Positions 1 to 8,418 of a DNA stretch of 64,000 nt are shown one piece after another (the first letter of the stretch is position 1; every line of letters starts with the position of its first letter). Made by a program: the position numbers and the translations under genes. Location of the stretch: assembly GCA_050283925.1 (NCBI GenBank), contig JBNOAI010000005.1, positions 306,131 through 370,130 on the forward strand, given 5' to 3'. Source of the DNA: ZC4RG25 sp023428365. GTDB taxonomy: Bacteria > Pseudomonadota > Alphaproteobacteria > Rhizobiales > Hyphomicrobiaceae. The notes beneath the pieces were generated by a model. It worked only from the letters and a program-made list of their open reading frames with translations, did not search any database and had not been told where the DNA came from.

Positions 1-138
1 TTGAGGTGGAAATGTGATGTAGTCGGTCGCGGTGAACGAGACGGGAATGACCGCGAGCGTTGGCACCACGAGATAGGCGCACACCGCGATCACGATCGCC
101 ATGAGGACACGGCCAGCCATTGCGCTGCCCGCACTCAT
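1..138 (-). CDS. ABC transporter permease, PotC-like (partial, C-terminus outside window)
   Basis: Only the first 46 codons are in the window. The start ATG overlaps the TGA of the upstream permease gene (ATGA at 135-138), so the two are translationally coupled. The visible peptide begins with a short polar stretch and then one hydrophobic segment (about residues 10-32, rich in Val, Ile and Ala), as expected for the first membrane helix of a PotC/binding-protein-dependent permease. Context (binding protein, permease, second permease) makes this the second membrane subunit of the same importer. The ATPase is not seen and is presumably further along the operon. Confidence 0.7.
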   Translation of the reverse strand, partial: MSAGSAMAGRVLMAIVIAVCAYLVVPTLAVIPVSFTATDYITFPPQ

Positions 139-986
139 CGTTGCATCCCCCAGATGGCGCCGAGATTGAAGAAGCGATCACCGATCCAATAGAGGATCAG
201 CGTCACCACCAGAAGCGACGCCGACAGCGCCGAGGCCATGCCCCAGTTGAGCGCGCCGTTGATGTTGAACTCGATGAGCTGCGCCCACACCATGCCGCGC
301 GCGCCACCCAGCAGCGCCGGCACCACGAAGAACCCGAGACTGATGGTGAACACCAGCAGGATGCCCGCCATGGCACCGGGACGCGTCAGCGGGAAATAGA
401 CTTTGACGAAGGTTGTGAACGGCGAGGCACCGAGACTGCGCGCGGCCTGCGTCGTGCGCGGATCAAGCCGCGTCATCACTGCATAGAGAGGCAGGATCAT
501 GTACGGCAGCATGATCTGCGACATGCCGATCAGCACGCCGATCGTGTTATAGACGAGTTCCAACGGCTCACTGATGAGGCCGATACTCATGAGGGCCTGA
601 TTGATCATGCCCCGCGGATTGAGGATCAAAATCCAGCCGTAAGATCGCACCAGCAGGTTGGTCCAGAACGGCACCAGAACGCAAACCAGGATAATGCCCC
701 GCGCGACGGGACCTGATTTGGCCATCATGTAGGCCACGGGATATCCTGCGAGCAGGCAGATCAAAGCCGTCGCGGCGCTGAACATCAGTGTCCGGAAAAG
801 AATTTGGACGTAGCTCGGCACCTCGATGAGGCGCGTGTAGAACACCCACGGTCCTTGCGGATCGGAGAAGCTGCGGACGATCAGATCCGACAGGGGCCAG
901 ACGAGCACACCGCCCAACAGCACCAGCGCCGGTGCCAGCAGCGCGAGCGTTGTCGCGCCGCTGCCGCGGGAAGAAGAATTACTCAT
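135..986 (-). CDS. ABC transporter permease, PotB-like
   Basis: A 283-residue inner-membrane protein of the binding-protein-dependent transport family (BPD_transp_1). It has about six hydrophobic segments, and the cytoplasmic EAA-type loop is visible around residues 180-205 (AARSLGAS followed by a Pro-rich hydrophobic stretch). The length is typical for PotB/spermidine-putrescine type permeases. It lies 63 bp downstream of its binding protein gene and overlaps the next permease by 4 bp. The substrate cannot be read from the permease; neighbouring amine and phosphonate genes suggest a small polyamine-, amino-acid- or aminophosphonate-like compound. Confidence 0.85.
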   Translation of the reverse strand: MSNSSSRGSGATTLALLAPALVLLGGVLVWPLSDLIVRSFSDPQGPWVFYTRLIEVPSYVQILFRTLMFSAATALICLLAGYPVAYMMAKSGPVARGIILVCVLVPFWTNLLVRSYGWILILNPRGMINQALMSIGLISEPLELVYNTIGVLIGMSQIMLPYMILPLYAVMTRLDPRTTQAARSLGASPFTTFVKVYFPLTRPGAMAGILLVFTISLGFFVVPALLGGARGMVWAQLIEFNINGALNWGMASALSASLLVVTLILYWIGDRFFNLGAIWGMQR

Positions 987-1049
987 CCTGCACCTGACGG
1001 AGCGATGCCCGCGATCCAGCGGGCCGGCCCCGACATCTCCGATGTGTCA

Positions 1050-2114
1050 TCAGCCAAGGAGCCATTGACGGAACTCTTCCGTCGTTTTCTCGAGGTTCGC
1101 GGCCCACCAGTCACCGTTCAGGAACACCGCTTTGCCCTTCGTCGCCGGACCGCCGGAAACGATGTTCTGGCGATCAGCCGGAATCTGGTCCCAGGCCGCG
1201 GGAACAACCGGTCCGTAGTTATAGGCCATCGCAATCGCGACCTGCTGCTGCACCTTCAGGACGTGATTGAGGAATTGCATGGCCGCAGCCTTGTTGGGAG
1301 CGCCCTTCGGTATGACAAAAACCGACCACGTCAGAAGGCTGGCCTCCGGTTGCATGTCGACTGGAGCGCCGGAATTCTTGACGTTCAGCGCACGGCCATC
1401 CGCCAGGACACCCATCGACGCCTGACCGTCGCGCATGAGCTGCTCGCTCTGCGGCACGGTCTCGTACCAGATGATGTCATTCCGGATCTGGCCAAGTTTC
1501 TTGAGCGCGCGCGGAACGTCGAGCGGGTACAGCTTGTCGGCGGGTACGCCATCGGCGAGCAAGGCCATCTCTAGGAGGCCGCTTTCAACGCGATTGTAGA
1601 GGGCGCGCTTGCCCGGGAATTTCTTGGTATCCCACATCGCCGTCCAGTCTGTCGGCTTCTCCGGCAGCTTGGTGCTGTAGGTCAGAACGCGACCGAAAAT
1701 GACTTCGGGCACGGAATAGTCGTTGAAGAACTCATCCCGCTTCATAAGCTGGCTGCGGTCGATGACGTTGAAGTCGAGCTTTTCCAGCAATCCCTTCTCG
1801 GCGCCGACACGGGCGAGCTCCGGCAGGCCCTCGATCAGATCCCATTCAACCTTGTTGGCATCGACCATCGCCTGCAGCCGCCCGAGCGTGTTGCCCGTTG
1901 CGCCGACGACTTGCACGCCCGTTTCCTTGGTGAATGGCTCCCACCACGCCTTCTTCATGGCAGCTTCCCACGAGCCGCCCCAGTTTGCATAAACGATGCG
2001 CTTGTTGTCCTGCGCGCGCAGGATCGACGGAGAGGCGATCAGCGCCGTGCCCGCGGCGGCAGTCTGCAGAAAACCACGCCGATTGATCCCGACCTTTGAA
2101 CCTGAGTTGTCCAT
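1050..2114 (-). CDS. ABC transporter substrate-binding protein, PotD-like, Tat-exported
   Basis: Periplasmic binding protein of the extracellular solute-binding family 1/PotD type, 354 residues. I place the start at 2114 because a GGAG stands 8 nt upstream; an in-frame start further out is possible but would run to the stop of the M24 gene. The N-terminus carries a twin-arginine signal (RRGFLQ) followed by a hydrophobic run and an SPSILRAQ-like cleavage region. The mature part begins with a YANWGGSWE-type strand typical of this family. It is followed by two permease genes, the second running off the window, and preceded by an M24 hydrolase gene 43 bp away, so all four probably share one transcript. 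The ligand is unknown; a polyamine-like or N-acylated amine is a reasonable guess. Confidence 0.85.
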   Translation of the reverse strand: MDNSGSKVGINRRGFLQTAAAGTALIASPSILRAQDNKRIVYANWGGSWEAAMKKAWWEPFTKETGVQVVGATGNTLGRLQAMVDANKVEWDLIEGLPELARVGAEKGLLEKLDFNVIDRSQLMKRDEFFNDYSVPEVIFGRVLTYSTKLPEKPTDWTAMWDTKKFPGKRALYNRVESGLLEMALLADGVPADKLYPLDVPRALKKLGQIRNDIIWYETVPQSEQLMRDGQASMGVLADGRALNVKNSGAPVDMQPEASLLTWSVFVIPKGAPNKAAAMQFLNHVLKVQQQVAIAMAYNYGPVVPAAWDQIPADRQNIVSGGPATKGKAVFLNGDWWAANLEKTTEEFRQWLLG

Positions 2115-2157
2115 GTTTTGATCTCCACTATGACGGATGTGAATTGTTTTCTGTCGA

Positions 2158-3339
2158 TCACCAGTAACGGCGGCGTGCGTCCGTGATGAGATGTGGTCCA
2201 TCGTCTTCGATCACCACGGTTTCCTCAAAATCTCCCAGCCAGCCATCGCGCATCAAAGTTTTTTCGATGCACATGACCATTCCGGGTTTGATCACGGCAT
2301 TCTCGTCGGGTGTGAGCCACGGCGCATCCCAGCCAAGCCCGAGGCCATGACCCAGTCCGCTGAACACGCCCTTCCAGGCGAAACCGGCCTCTTCCTGAGT
2401 TTTCAAACCGGCGCGCGCAACGTCCGCGGCAGTAGCGCCGGGCTTCATAGCGGCAATGCCTGCCTCGACAACGGAAATCGCCGCCTCGAAGGCCGGAATT
2501 TGCTCCGCCACTGGCTTACCGACCGGTCGCGCTCTGGCAAGGTCGAAGCAATACCCATTGAGCACACCGGAGAGGCCAACGCGGAACCACTCGCCATCAG
2601 ACAGCGGTTGCTTGGCGCCCCAAGTTGGGAAGCTGCAGCGTGTCAACGTGGGATTCGCCCCACCACGCCCCGATGCCATGAAGGAATTGTAGAGCGCGCC
2701 ACCTGCCGGAACGATGACGCTCATCGCGGCTGCAACGACATCACCGTGCGTCGCGCCCGGAATTGCGGCCTCCATCATCGCATCGATCGCACGCGAGCCC
2801 AGCTTCGAGGCGGCCTTCAATTGGGAGATCTCTGCGGGTGATTTCAGCGACCGCAACGCCATGAGAATATTATCGGCCGGCTCGAACGTAATCCCCGGCA
2901 ACGCGGCTTCGATCTGCTTACCGACCGGCATCGGCAGCGTATCCCCGGATACGAGACCGATACGGCCCTTGGACAAAGTTTTCTGCAGGGCTTCGATCGC
3001 AGCTTCCGTCACGAGATCAGCGAGCACGATCCGATCGCGCGGCATCGCCACCGCTTCGATGTAGGGGAGGTCGACGATCAGTGTCGGCTCGTCACCCACG
3101 GGCATGATGAGGAAGGAATGCGCGCGGCTCGTCCACGCCCCAGCAACGTCGGGGATGAATGGGAACGAGGTGTAGTGGTTCGTCAGGTAGAAGATATCGC
3201 CATAGCGATCGAGCCCACCCCCGCCTCTGCCACAGACGAGCAGCCCAGCAAGCCCCTGTGCGGCGGCCGCATCCAAAGCACGACGCCTGCGCGCAGCGAA
3301 TTCTTCAACTGGCACGGGGACTGCATCAAAGCCACCCAT
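2158..3339 (-). CDS. M24 family (creatinase/Xaa-Pro peptidase-like) hydrolase
   Basis: A 393-residue two-domain protein: N-terminal creatinase-like domain (to about residue 160) and C-terminal pita-bread M24 domain. GGAGGT stands 4 nt before the ATG. In the M24 domain the His of GHGLGLGW, the Glu of CIEKTL and the Glu of GDFEETV are present, but the first metal-binding Asp is replaced: the strand reads VGLSGV where the family has a v-D-l-G pattern, while the second Asp (YCFDLAR) is kept. This matches creatinase-like, non-dinuclear members better than a true aminopeptidase P or prolidase. It heads the operon for a PotD-type importer and is divergent from a Pho-box-preceded gene. It may hydrolyse a C-N or amide bond in the imported substrate, but that is inference. 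Confidence 0.8.
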   Translation of the reverse strand: MGGFDAVPVPVEEFAARRRRALDAAAAQGLAGLLVCGRGGGGLDRYGDIFYLTNHYTSFPFIPDVAGAWTSRAHSFLIMPVGDEPTLIVDLPYIEAVAMPRDRIVLADLVTEAAIEALQKTLSKGRIGLVSGDTLPMPVGKQIEAALPGITFEPADNILMALRSLKSPAEISQLKAASKLGSRAIDAMMEAAIPGATHGDVVAAAMSVIVPAGGALYNSFMASGRGGANPTLTRCSFPTWGAKQPLSDGEWFRVGLSGVLNGYCFDLARARPVGKPVAEQIPAFEAAISVVEAGIAAMKPGATAADVARAGLKTQEEAGFAWKGVFSGLGHGLGLGWDAPWLTPDENAVIKPGMVMCIEKTLMRDGWLGDFEETVVIEDDGPHLITDARRRYW

Positions 3340-3376
3340 GTGACCTCCGACAGTTGCTCCGCCGGGTTTCTCGACA

Positions 3377-3394
3377 CTGTAACGTTACTGTCAC
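3377..3394 (+). promoter_or_regulatory. Pho-box-like PhoB binding site
   Basis: The sequence CTGTAAC-GTTA-CTGTCAC has the 7-4-7 direct-repeat layout of a PhoB box (consensus CTGTCAT-N4-CTGTCAT). It sits in the 118-bp gap between divergent genes, 64 bp upstream of the start of the large unknown protein and in the same orientation. It suggests induction at low phosphate. Found by eye only. Confidence 0.6.
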
Positions 3395-3457
3395 GTTGCG
3401 TCGCGCCCATCAAATGCAGAACGAGGTTGCGTTGACGTCTATTTGAGGTGAAAACGT

Positions 3458-6085
3458 TTGCAGTCGTCAAGCGGAATGTGGATCAAATACATGAACGCGC
3501 ACGATGCAGGCCTGTCGGATCAGGGCTCACCGGCCCCGAATGACACCTTGCGCCCGGCGAAGCTGGTGATGGCACCCGAGCGCGCCGCGGCCGCTTACCC
3601 CAACGCGCTCAGCTTCTCCCGCAGCACGCTCCGCAAGATGTTGCGCGAGCGCTGGCGCATCGAATTGGCGCGCATCGAGCTCGATCCGGAAGGACGCGGG
3701 GAGGCTATCTACAGGATTACGGCCGGCAACGTCGTGTTCACCTTCTTCGCGATCTCCAAGGTATTTCCGCCAGGCGCGAAGGTCGATCGCAGCTTTGGCA
3801 TCAACTGGGACGTGAGCGCTGCAATCTGCCAGGGCGACTGGACGCCGGAGCGCGAGGCAATTCTGCGTGAGGAAATCCCAAAACAGTACGACGGCCGTTA
3901 CGACGCCGATGTTCTGTGTTTCTGTCGCGGCAATCGCAGCGAGCGCATCTTCGACGAGGTCGTCGATGCGCTGGGAGCCGGCACGCAGCCCGATACCGCG
4001 ATGCTGGCCAGCGTCGGGTACATCCTCCGGTCCACGGCTTTCGCAGGCAATGGCCTGTTCGGCATGACACCATTTGAAGGGCTCGGCTCCGATCATCCGC
4101 TCGGCGCGCCCTATCACGCGCAGATTCTCGCCGCCTTCATGCTGCGCGAATTCGTGTTCGATCTGGTGGATTCGATTGCGCTGGCACGCGGCAGTCAGGC
4201 GGTGAAGCTGGATCGCAAGCTGAAGCGTTATCTCGGCGTCGGCAATTCAGCGGGACTGGGATTGATCCCGTTTCTGGCCAACCATCCGCGGATCGTCGAC
4301 CGTTGGGTCCGAACTCATGAAGAGGCACTCGCTGGTGCCCGTGCGCGACCCATTTCGCCGCTCGATCCGCTTGCAACCCGTTATCTCGGATTGGTCGACA
4401 AGGCAGCTACGTATTTCAGCGAAGATCCTCGTGACGGGAACGGGATCTTTGCCAGCTTCGAGCAATTGGGCGCCGAATTCAAACTGATCGGCACGCGGAT
4501 ACGCGAGCAGTTCGAGCGTCAGCCAAAGCCCGTGCTTTGGTCGTCGGTGATCGATCCAGCTTGCGCGGGATTGCATCTGGAGGCCGCCGAAATTGCCAGC
4601 GGATTGCTGCTGGAACTCTATCCCGATCTCGTCGAACGTGGCGAGGCTGCCATGGCCGCGAACGAGACCATCGATTTCGACCCCGACATGACGGTCGCTG
4701 AGCTGCGCGACATCACGGAACAGGATTTCGCCTGGCTCAACGACTGCAATCCGGGCGCTTCCGAAGAAGCGAAGTACTTCTGGTACTATCCGGTGGAGGC
4801 ACCTTACGAACCTCGCCGTGGCGTACGCGGGCGCGGCCTGGGATACGAATACGAGACCCCGATGGATCTGCCGCGCAACCTCGCTGCGCTGAGCAGAACC
4901 TTGGCGAACTCTCCCGGCGACATGACCGTCGCCGAACTGACAGCACGGCATCCGAACCACCGCGCCACCATCTGTCGCGTACAGTCCACGGCCGGCTTTG
5001 ACTACGCCGATCTGCATCAGAATTATATCGCTGACGGCTTCACTCCGTTCGCCGCATGTCGCTTTCTGTTGTCGTTCTATGGCATGGAGAAATTCGATCC
5101 GCGCCTGCCGCGCTCGACCAAGGGCGCGCTGCTGCAAGGCGCGCCTCTTGCCGACGAGATCGAGAACGGCATCGACGGCGAGTGGCCCTTTCCATTGGTC
5201 CCGCAGTTTTCGGCCAGGTCATCGGCATTCGCACTAACTCCGCTGCGGTCGCTGGAGTCGCCGGAAGTTTCCGCTAAAGCCATTCAGCAGCTTGCGTCCG
5301 AAGCTGAAGAGCCGATCGTCCAACGCGATGCAACGCACATCTTCCCGCTCGAACTGCGCAAGCTGTTCACGAAGGCGCTTCTCTCTCAAGGTTGCACCTT
5401 TGGTGTCGCCGAGGACATCACGCGCCTGATGCAAACAGCAATGACGCTTGGATCGGACAGTCTCGAACAGGTTCTCGATTGTTTCGATCATTGGTCTCCC
5501 GCGGCTGTACCCCAGTTCGTCTCGCCGCTGAGAATCGATGCAGCGTGCGGTCCAGCCTTCACATGTCTACCGTCTGCGATGGATTTGGCACGCACCGCGG
5601 CACAAGCCGGTGGTGCTGCTGTCTGCCGGATCGACAAAGCGCAATCCTCACCGCTTCTTGGAGCCGCTATTCTCGGCGCGGCCCGCCGCGGTTTTCTCAG
5701 CGTCATTGCTGACTGCAATACCGGCGAGACCTGGGCCTCCGGCATGGGGCAGTCTGGTCCCTGGCTCATGAAGTCCCCCAATCCGTGGCAGCCGCCGGCA
5801 AGCGACACGCCGCTGGCACAACACCTCGCTCGTCTGCTCGGCGCAATCCGCGTCGCCGATGGAGCCAGCGTCGTAGTCGCCTGTGAAAAGGCCACGAGCT
5901 CTATGGACCCGGAAAGGATCAGTTGCGCCCGCAGCTGGAACGCGGCCGAGATCGAACGCGCCATCACGGTCATGAATACAGCGGGCCTGCCGATCACTCC
6001 GGCGACATTCAAACGCTTGTTCACGCTCGCCAAACGCGCTTTGGTACCCGAACACATCGAAAAGCAGATCATTCCGGCTACGTGA
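3458..6085 (+). CDS. Uncharacterised large protein in phosphonate locus
   Basis: I do not recognise this family. The product is about 875 residues, with no signal peptide and no clear membrane segment, so it is probably cytosolic. The first start is TTG at 3458 with GAGGTG 7 nt upstream; ATGs at 3476 and 3491 are weaker by Shine-Dalgarno spacing. Visible features: a basic segment near residue 60 (LRERWRIELARIEL), a glycine-rich stretch near residue 260 (GVGNSAGLGLIPF), a Trp/Tyr-rich block near residue 450 (FWYYPVEAPYEPRRG), and a small-residue-rich C-terminal third. The reading frame is intact and its codon use matches the neighbours. The following FAD oxidase gene begins within 10 bp, so they are co-transcribed. 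A Pho-box-like site lies upstream. A role in phosphonate or amine oxidation is inferred from context only. Confidence 0.85.
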   Translation: MQSSSGMWIKYMNAHDAGLSDQGSPAPNDTLRPAKLVMAPERAAAAYPNALSFSRSTLRKMLRERWRIELARIELDPEGRGEAIYRITAGNVVFTFFAISKVFPPGAKVDRSFGINWDVSAAICQGDWTPEREAILREEIPKQYDGRYDADVLCFCRGNRSERIFDEVVDALGAGTQPDTAMLASVGYILRSTAFAGNGLFGMTPFEGLGSDHPLGAPYHAQILAAFMLREFVFDLVDSIALARGSQAVKLDRKLKRYLGVGNSAGLGLIPFLANHPRIVDRWVRTHEEALAGARARPISPLDPLATRYLGLVDKAATYFSEDPRDGNGIFASFEQLGAEFKLIGTRIREQFERQPKPVLWSSVIDPACAGLHLEAAEIASGLLLELYPDLVERGEAAMAANETIDFDPDMTVAELRDITEQDFAWLNDCNPGASEEAKYFWYYPVEAPYEPRRGVRGRGLGYEYETPMDLPRNLAALSRTLANSPGDMTVAELTARHPNHRATICRVQSTAGFDYADLHQNYIADGFTPFAACRFLLSFYGMEKFDPRLPRSTKGALLQGAPLADEIENGIDGEWPFPLVPQFSARSSAFALTPLRSLESPEVSAKAIQQLASEAEEPIVQRDATHIFPLELRKLFTKALLSQGCTFGVAEDITRLMQTAMTLGSDSLEQVLDCFDHWSPAAVPQFVSPLRIDAACGPAFTCLPSAMDLARTAAQAGGAAVCRIDKAQSSPLLGAAILGAARRGFLSVIADCNTGETWASGMGQSGPWLMKSPNPWQPPASDTPLAQHLARLLGAIRVADGASVVVACEKATSSMDPERISCARSWNAAEIERAITVMNTAGLPITPATFKRLFTLAKRALVPEHIEKQIIPAT

Positions 6086-6093
6086 GGTCACAG

Positions 6094-7383
6094 GTGTCGC
6101 GGGGAAATTTCACCAGCATTTGGGCAGCCACGGCCAACGTCCCTGCCACCACTTATGATCGCCTGAACAATCAGGTTGAAGCTGATGTTGCCGTAGTCGG
6201 CGGCGGCTATTGCGGACTATCCACCGCACTGCATCTGGCCGAGGCCGGAGTGTCGGTGTGCCTGCTCGAAGCCGAAACAATCGGCTTTGGTGCAAGCGGA
6301 CGCAATGGCGGCCACGCCAATCCCGGGTTCAAATTCGGCCAGGACATCTTGACCAAGAAGTATGGCGATGCCGGGCGCGGCATGTTCCGCATGGGTGAAG
6401 AAGCGGTCGACTTCCTTGCAGATCTCATTGCGCGCAAAAACCTGAACTGCCGCTTCCGTCGTCCCGGCGTAATTCGGCTCGCGCATAGTCCATACGCATT
6501 GCAGACAGCCAAGGAGGCGTACCAAGGACTGGTGGATCGGGGCATCCCTGCTCGGTTCCTCTCCGCCGATGAGGCGGCGGAACTCGTCGGCTCGCGCCGT
6601 TACCTCGGCGGCTTGATCGATCCGCGAGCCGGCAACTTGCATCCCCTCGATCTGTCGCGCGAACTGGCCCGCGCCGCCGCGGAAGCCGGTGTGCGCATTT
6701 ATACCAACAGCCGCGTCACCGCTCTGACGCCGAAAGGCGACCGCTGGCAAGTCACCACGCCGAACGGTCAGGTGCTGGCCAACCAAGTCGTGATCGCGAC
6801 CAACGCCTACACCGACCAGCTCATTCCCGGCCTCGCCGCGAGCGTCGTTCCGGTCAACAGCTTCCAGGTCGCAACCGAGCCGGTCGACGGTCCGAAGGGT
6901 GATGCGATTCTTCCCGGCGGCCACGCTGTCTATGACAGCCGCCGCTTGGTGCTCTATTTCCGGAAGACACCGGAAGGCCGCGTCATGGTTGGCGGCCGCG
7001 CGTCCTTCTCTGGAAGCGCCGACGACCAGCGTGATGCGGGCGACTACAGCGTGCTCGAACGGGTTGTATCTGACATTTTTCCAACCCTGAAGGGCGTGCC
7101 GATTGTCTATCGCTGGACCGGCCTTGTCTGCATCACGCCGGACTTCCTGCCTCATTATCACGTGCCGGCTCCCGGCTTGCATGTGGCGCTGGGCTTCAAC
7201 GGACGCGGCGTCGCGATGGCCAATCGTGTCGGGGCCTGGCTCGCCAATACGCTGACCGGCCGGGAGGACACCGGCGGTATTCCGAAGACGCCGATCAGCC
7301 CCATCCCCTTCCACGCCTTCCGCCGTCCGGCGCTCGATGTCTACATGCGCTGGAATGCCTGGATGGATAAACTCGGGCGCTAG
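6094..7383 (+). CDS. FAD-dependent amine oxidoreductase (PuuB / PbfC-PbfD-like)
   Basis: DAO-family flavoenzyme of about 429 residues. The dinucleotide-binding motif VVGGGYCGLS is near residues 34-43, followed by the family signature GFGASGRNGG near residues 67-76, closely like PuuB (gamma-glutamylputrescine oxidase) and like the FAD oxidases recurring in phosphonate clusters (called PbfC/PbfD), which oxidise AEP or N-methyl-AEP to phosphonoacetaldehyde. I chose the GTG at 6094, which has GAGG 7 nt upstream; a GTG at 6082 overlapping the upstream stop is the alternative. It is co-transcribed with the unknown large gene. Membership of the DAO family is clear; the substrate (AEP, methylated AEP, or a gamma-glutamyl amine) is inference from neighbours. 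Confidence 0.85.
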   Translation: MSRGNFTSIWAATANVPATTYDRLNNQVEADVAVVGGGYCGLSTALHLAEAGVSVCLLEAETIGFGASGRNGGHANPGFKFGQDILTKKYGDAGRGMFRMGEEAVDFLADLIARKNLNCRFRRPGVIRLAHSPYALQTAKEAYQGLVDRGIPARFLSADEAAELVGSRRYLGGLIDPRAGNLHPLDLSRELARAAAEAGVRIYTNSRVTALTPKGDRWQVTTPNGQVLANQVVIATNAYTDQLIPGLAASVVPVNSFQVATEPVDGPKGDAILPGGHAVYDSRRLVLYFRKTPEGRVMVGGRASFSGSADDQRDAGDYSVLERVVSDIFPTLKGVPIVYRWTGLVCITPDFLPHYHVPAPGLHVALGFNGRGVAMANRVGAWLANTLTGREDTGGIPKTPISPIPFHAFRRPALDVYMRWNAWMDKLGR

Positions 7384-7651
7384 CCCTTGCCTTATTTCCA
7401 CTGACCAGGGCAGCAGAACCTAATCCCTTGCTGCTTCTGAACTATTGCCGCGTGCCGCCCACCGGACGGCATTTGGATGCGCCATCCTCCGCGTTCTGAT
7501 TTACTGTTGATCGTCCGAATTGCGCCGCGGTTCGGTCCCAGGTGGACCCGAATCCCCGGCTATTTAGAGGTCGTTAGTCGAATCAGCGTTTGAGTAAGCG
7601 TCGTCGGGGGCCACGTTGGTCCTTGGGGGGGGCGCGAGGAGGACGGGGTCT

Positions 7652-8404
7652 ATGTTGACGAGCGTGATCGAAGCTGGCGTAAGCGTCGGTGCGTATCCGG
7701 AGTTGGCCGGCAAACGTATTCTCATTACCGGGATGGAACTTGATAGCGGCGTCGATCTGGCCCGCGGATTTGCGGAGCAAGGCTGCCGCATCGTTTTGCA
7801 CACCACAGCCACCGGCGAGGAAAGCGACGCCGTTCTGGAAATGCTGGCCTGCACTGCCTCTGAGTTGCAGGTCTATAACGAACCCCTCGACACTATGGAT
7901 GCCGCCATCCGTTTCGCCCAAATGGCGGCCAAGACCTATGGCGGTCTCGACGCCGTCATCAATCTCGTGAAGCTCAATCTTTCTTGCGGAGATCGCGTCG
8001 CCAGCGTCGATAGCATCGAACGTGCGATGGCCGATCAGCTCCAGAATGCCTGCCTGATGACCCGTATCGCCGCAAATCGCATGCGGCTGACGTGGTCAGA
8101 AGGGTTGATCTTGAATGTCGCGGTGTGTCCTACGCCGACGAGCGCGCGGGAATCCGCCCTGCTGAGCATCGCCCGCACGATGCTTGCCAGCATGACCCGC
8201 ACCGAAGCGCAGGAATGGGCCGATCAGGCCATCCGTATCAATGCAGTCGCGCCGTGCACGAATGCGCTACTGTCTGATCCGTGCCTGACGTCCGAGCCAG
8301 ATGTTGCCGCTCTGGCGCTCTATCTCGCCGGCGGTCACGGAGCAGAACTGTCCGGCATCGTCTTCGATCTCGGACAGAGCACCGCGCTGAGACGGGCAGC
8401 CTGA
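7652..8404 (+). CDS. SDR-family protein, probably catalytically degenerate
   Basis: A 250-residue Rossmann-fold protein of short-chain dehydrogenase length. Start ATG 7652 has AGGAGG 9 nt upstream. The fold is clear (LAGKRILITG strand, a DAVINLV strand, RINAVAP strand, a C-terminal ALYLAGGHGAELSG region), but the hallmarks are altered. The glycine-rich loop reads TGMELDSG instead of TGxxxGIG, the NNAG motif is NLVKLN, and I see no YxxxK: the expected position has ESALLSIART. It may bind a nucleotide or act as a structural or regulatory partner rather than a dehydrogenase. It stands alone after a 268-bp gap and converges with the alcohol dehydrogenase gene, 14 bp between stops. Confidence 0.8.
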   Translation: MLTSVIEAGVSVGAYPELAGKRILITGMELDSGVDLARGFAEQGCRIVLHTTATGEESDAVLEMLACTASELQVYNEPLDTMDAAIRFAQMAAKTYGGLDAVINLVKLNLSCGDRVASVDSIERAMADQLQNACLMTRIAANRMRLTWSEGLILNVAVCPTPTSARESALLSIARTMLASMTRTEAQEWADQAIRINAVAPCTNALLSDPCLTSEPDVAALALYLAGGHGAELSGIVFDLGQSTALRRAA

Positions 8405-8418
8405 AGCTGCCCCCTCTT

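Noticed and set aside
4247..5137. Long reverse frame inside the large unknown gene
   Set aside because: It is a shadow of the plus-strand coding frame, with no start signal and unnatural amino-acid composition; the plus-strand frame is longer and better placed.
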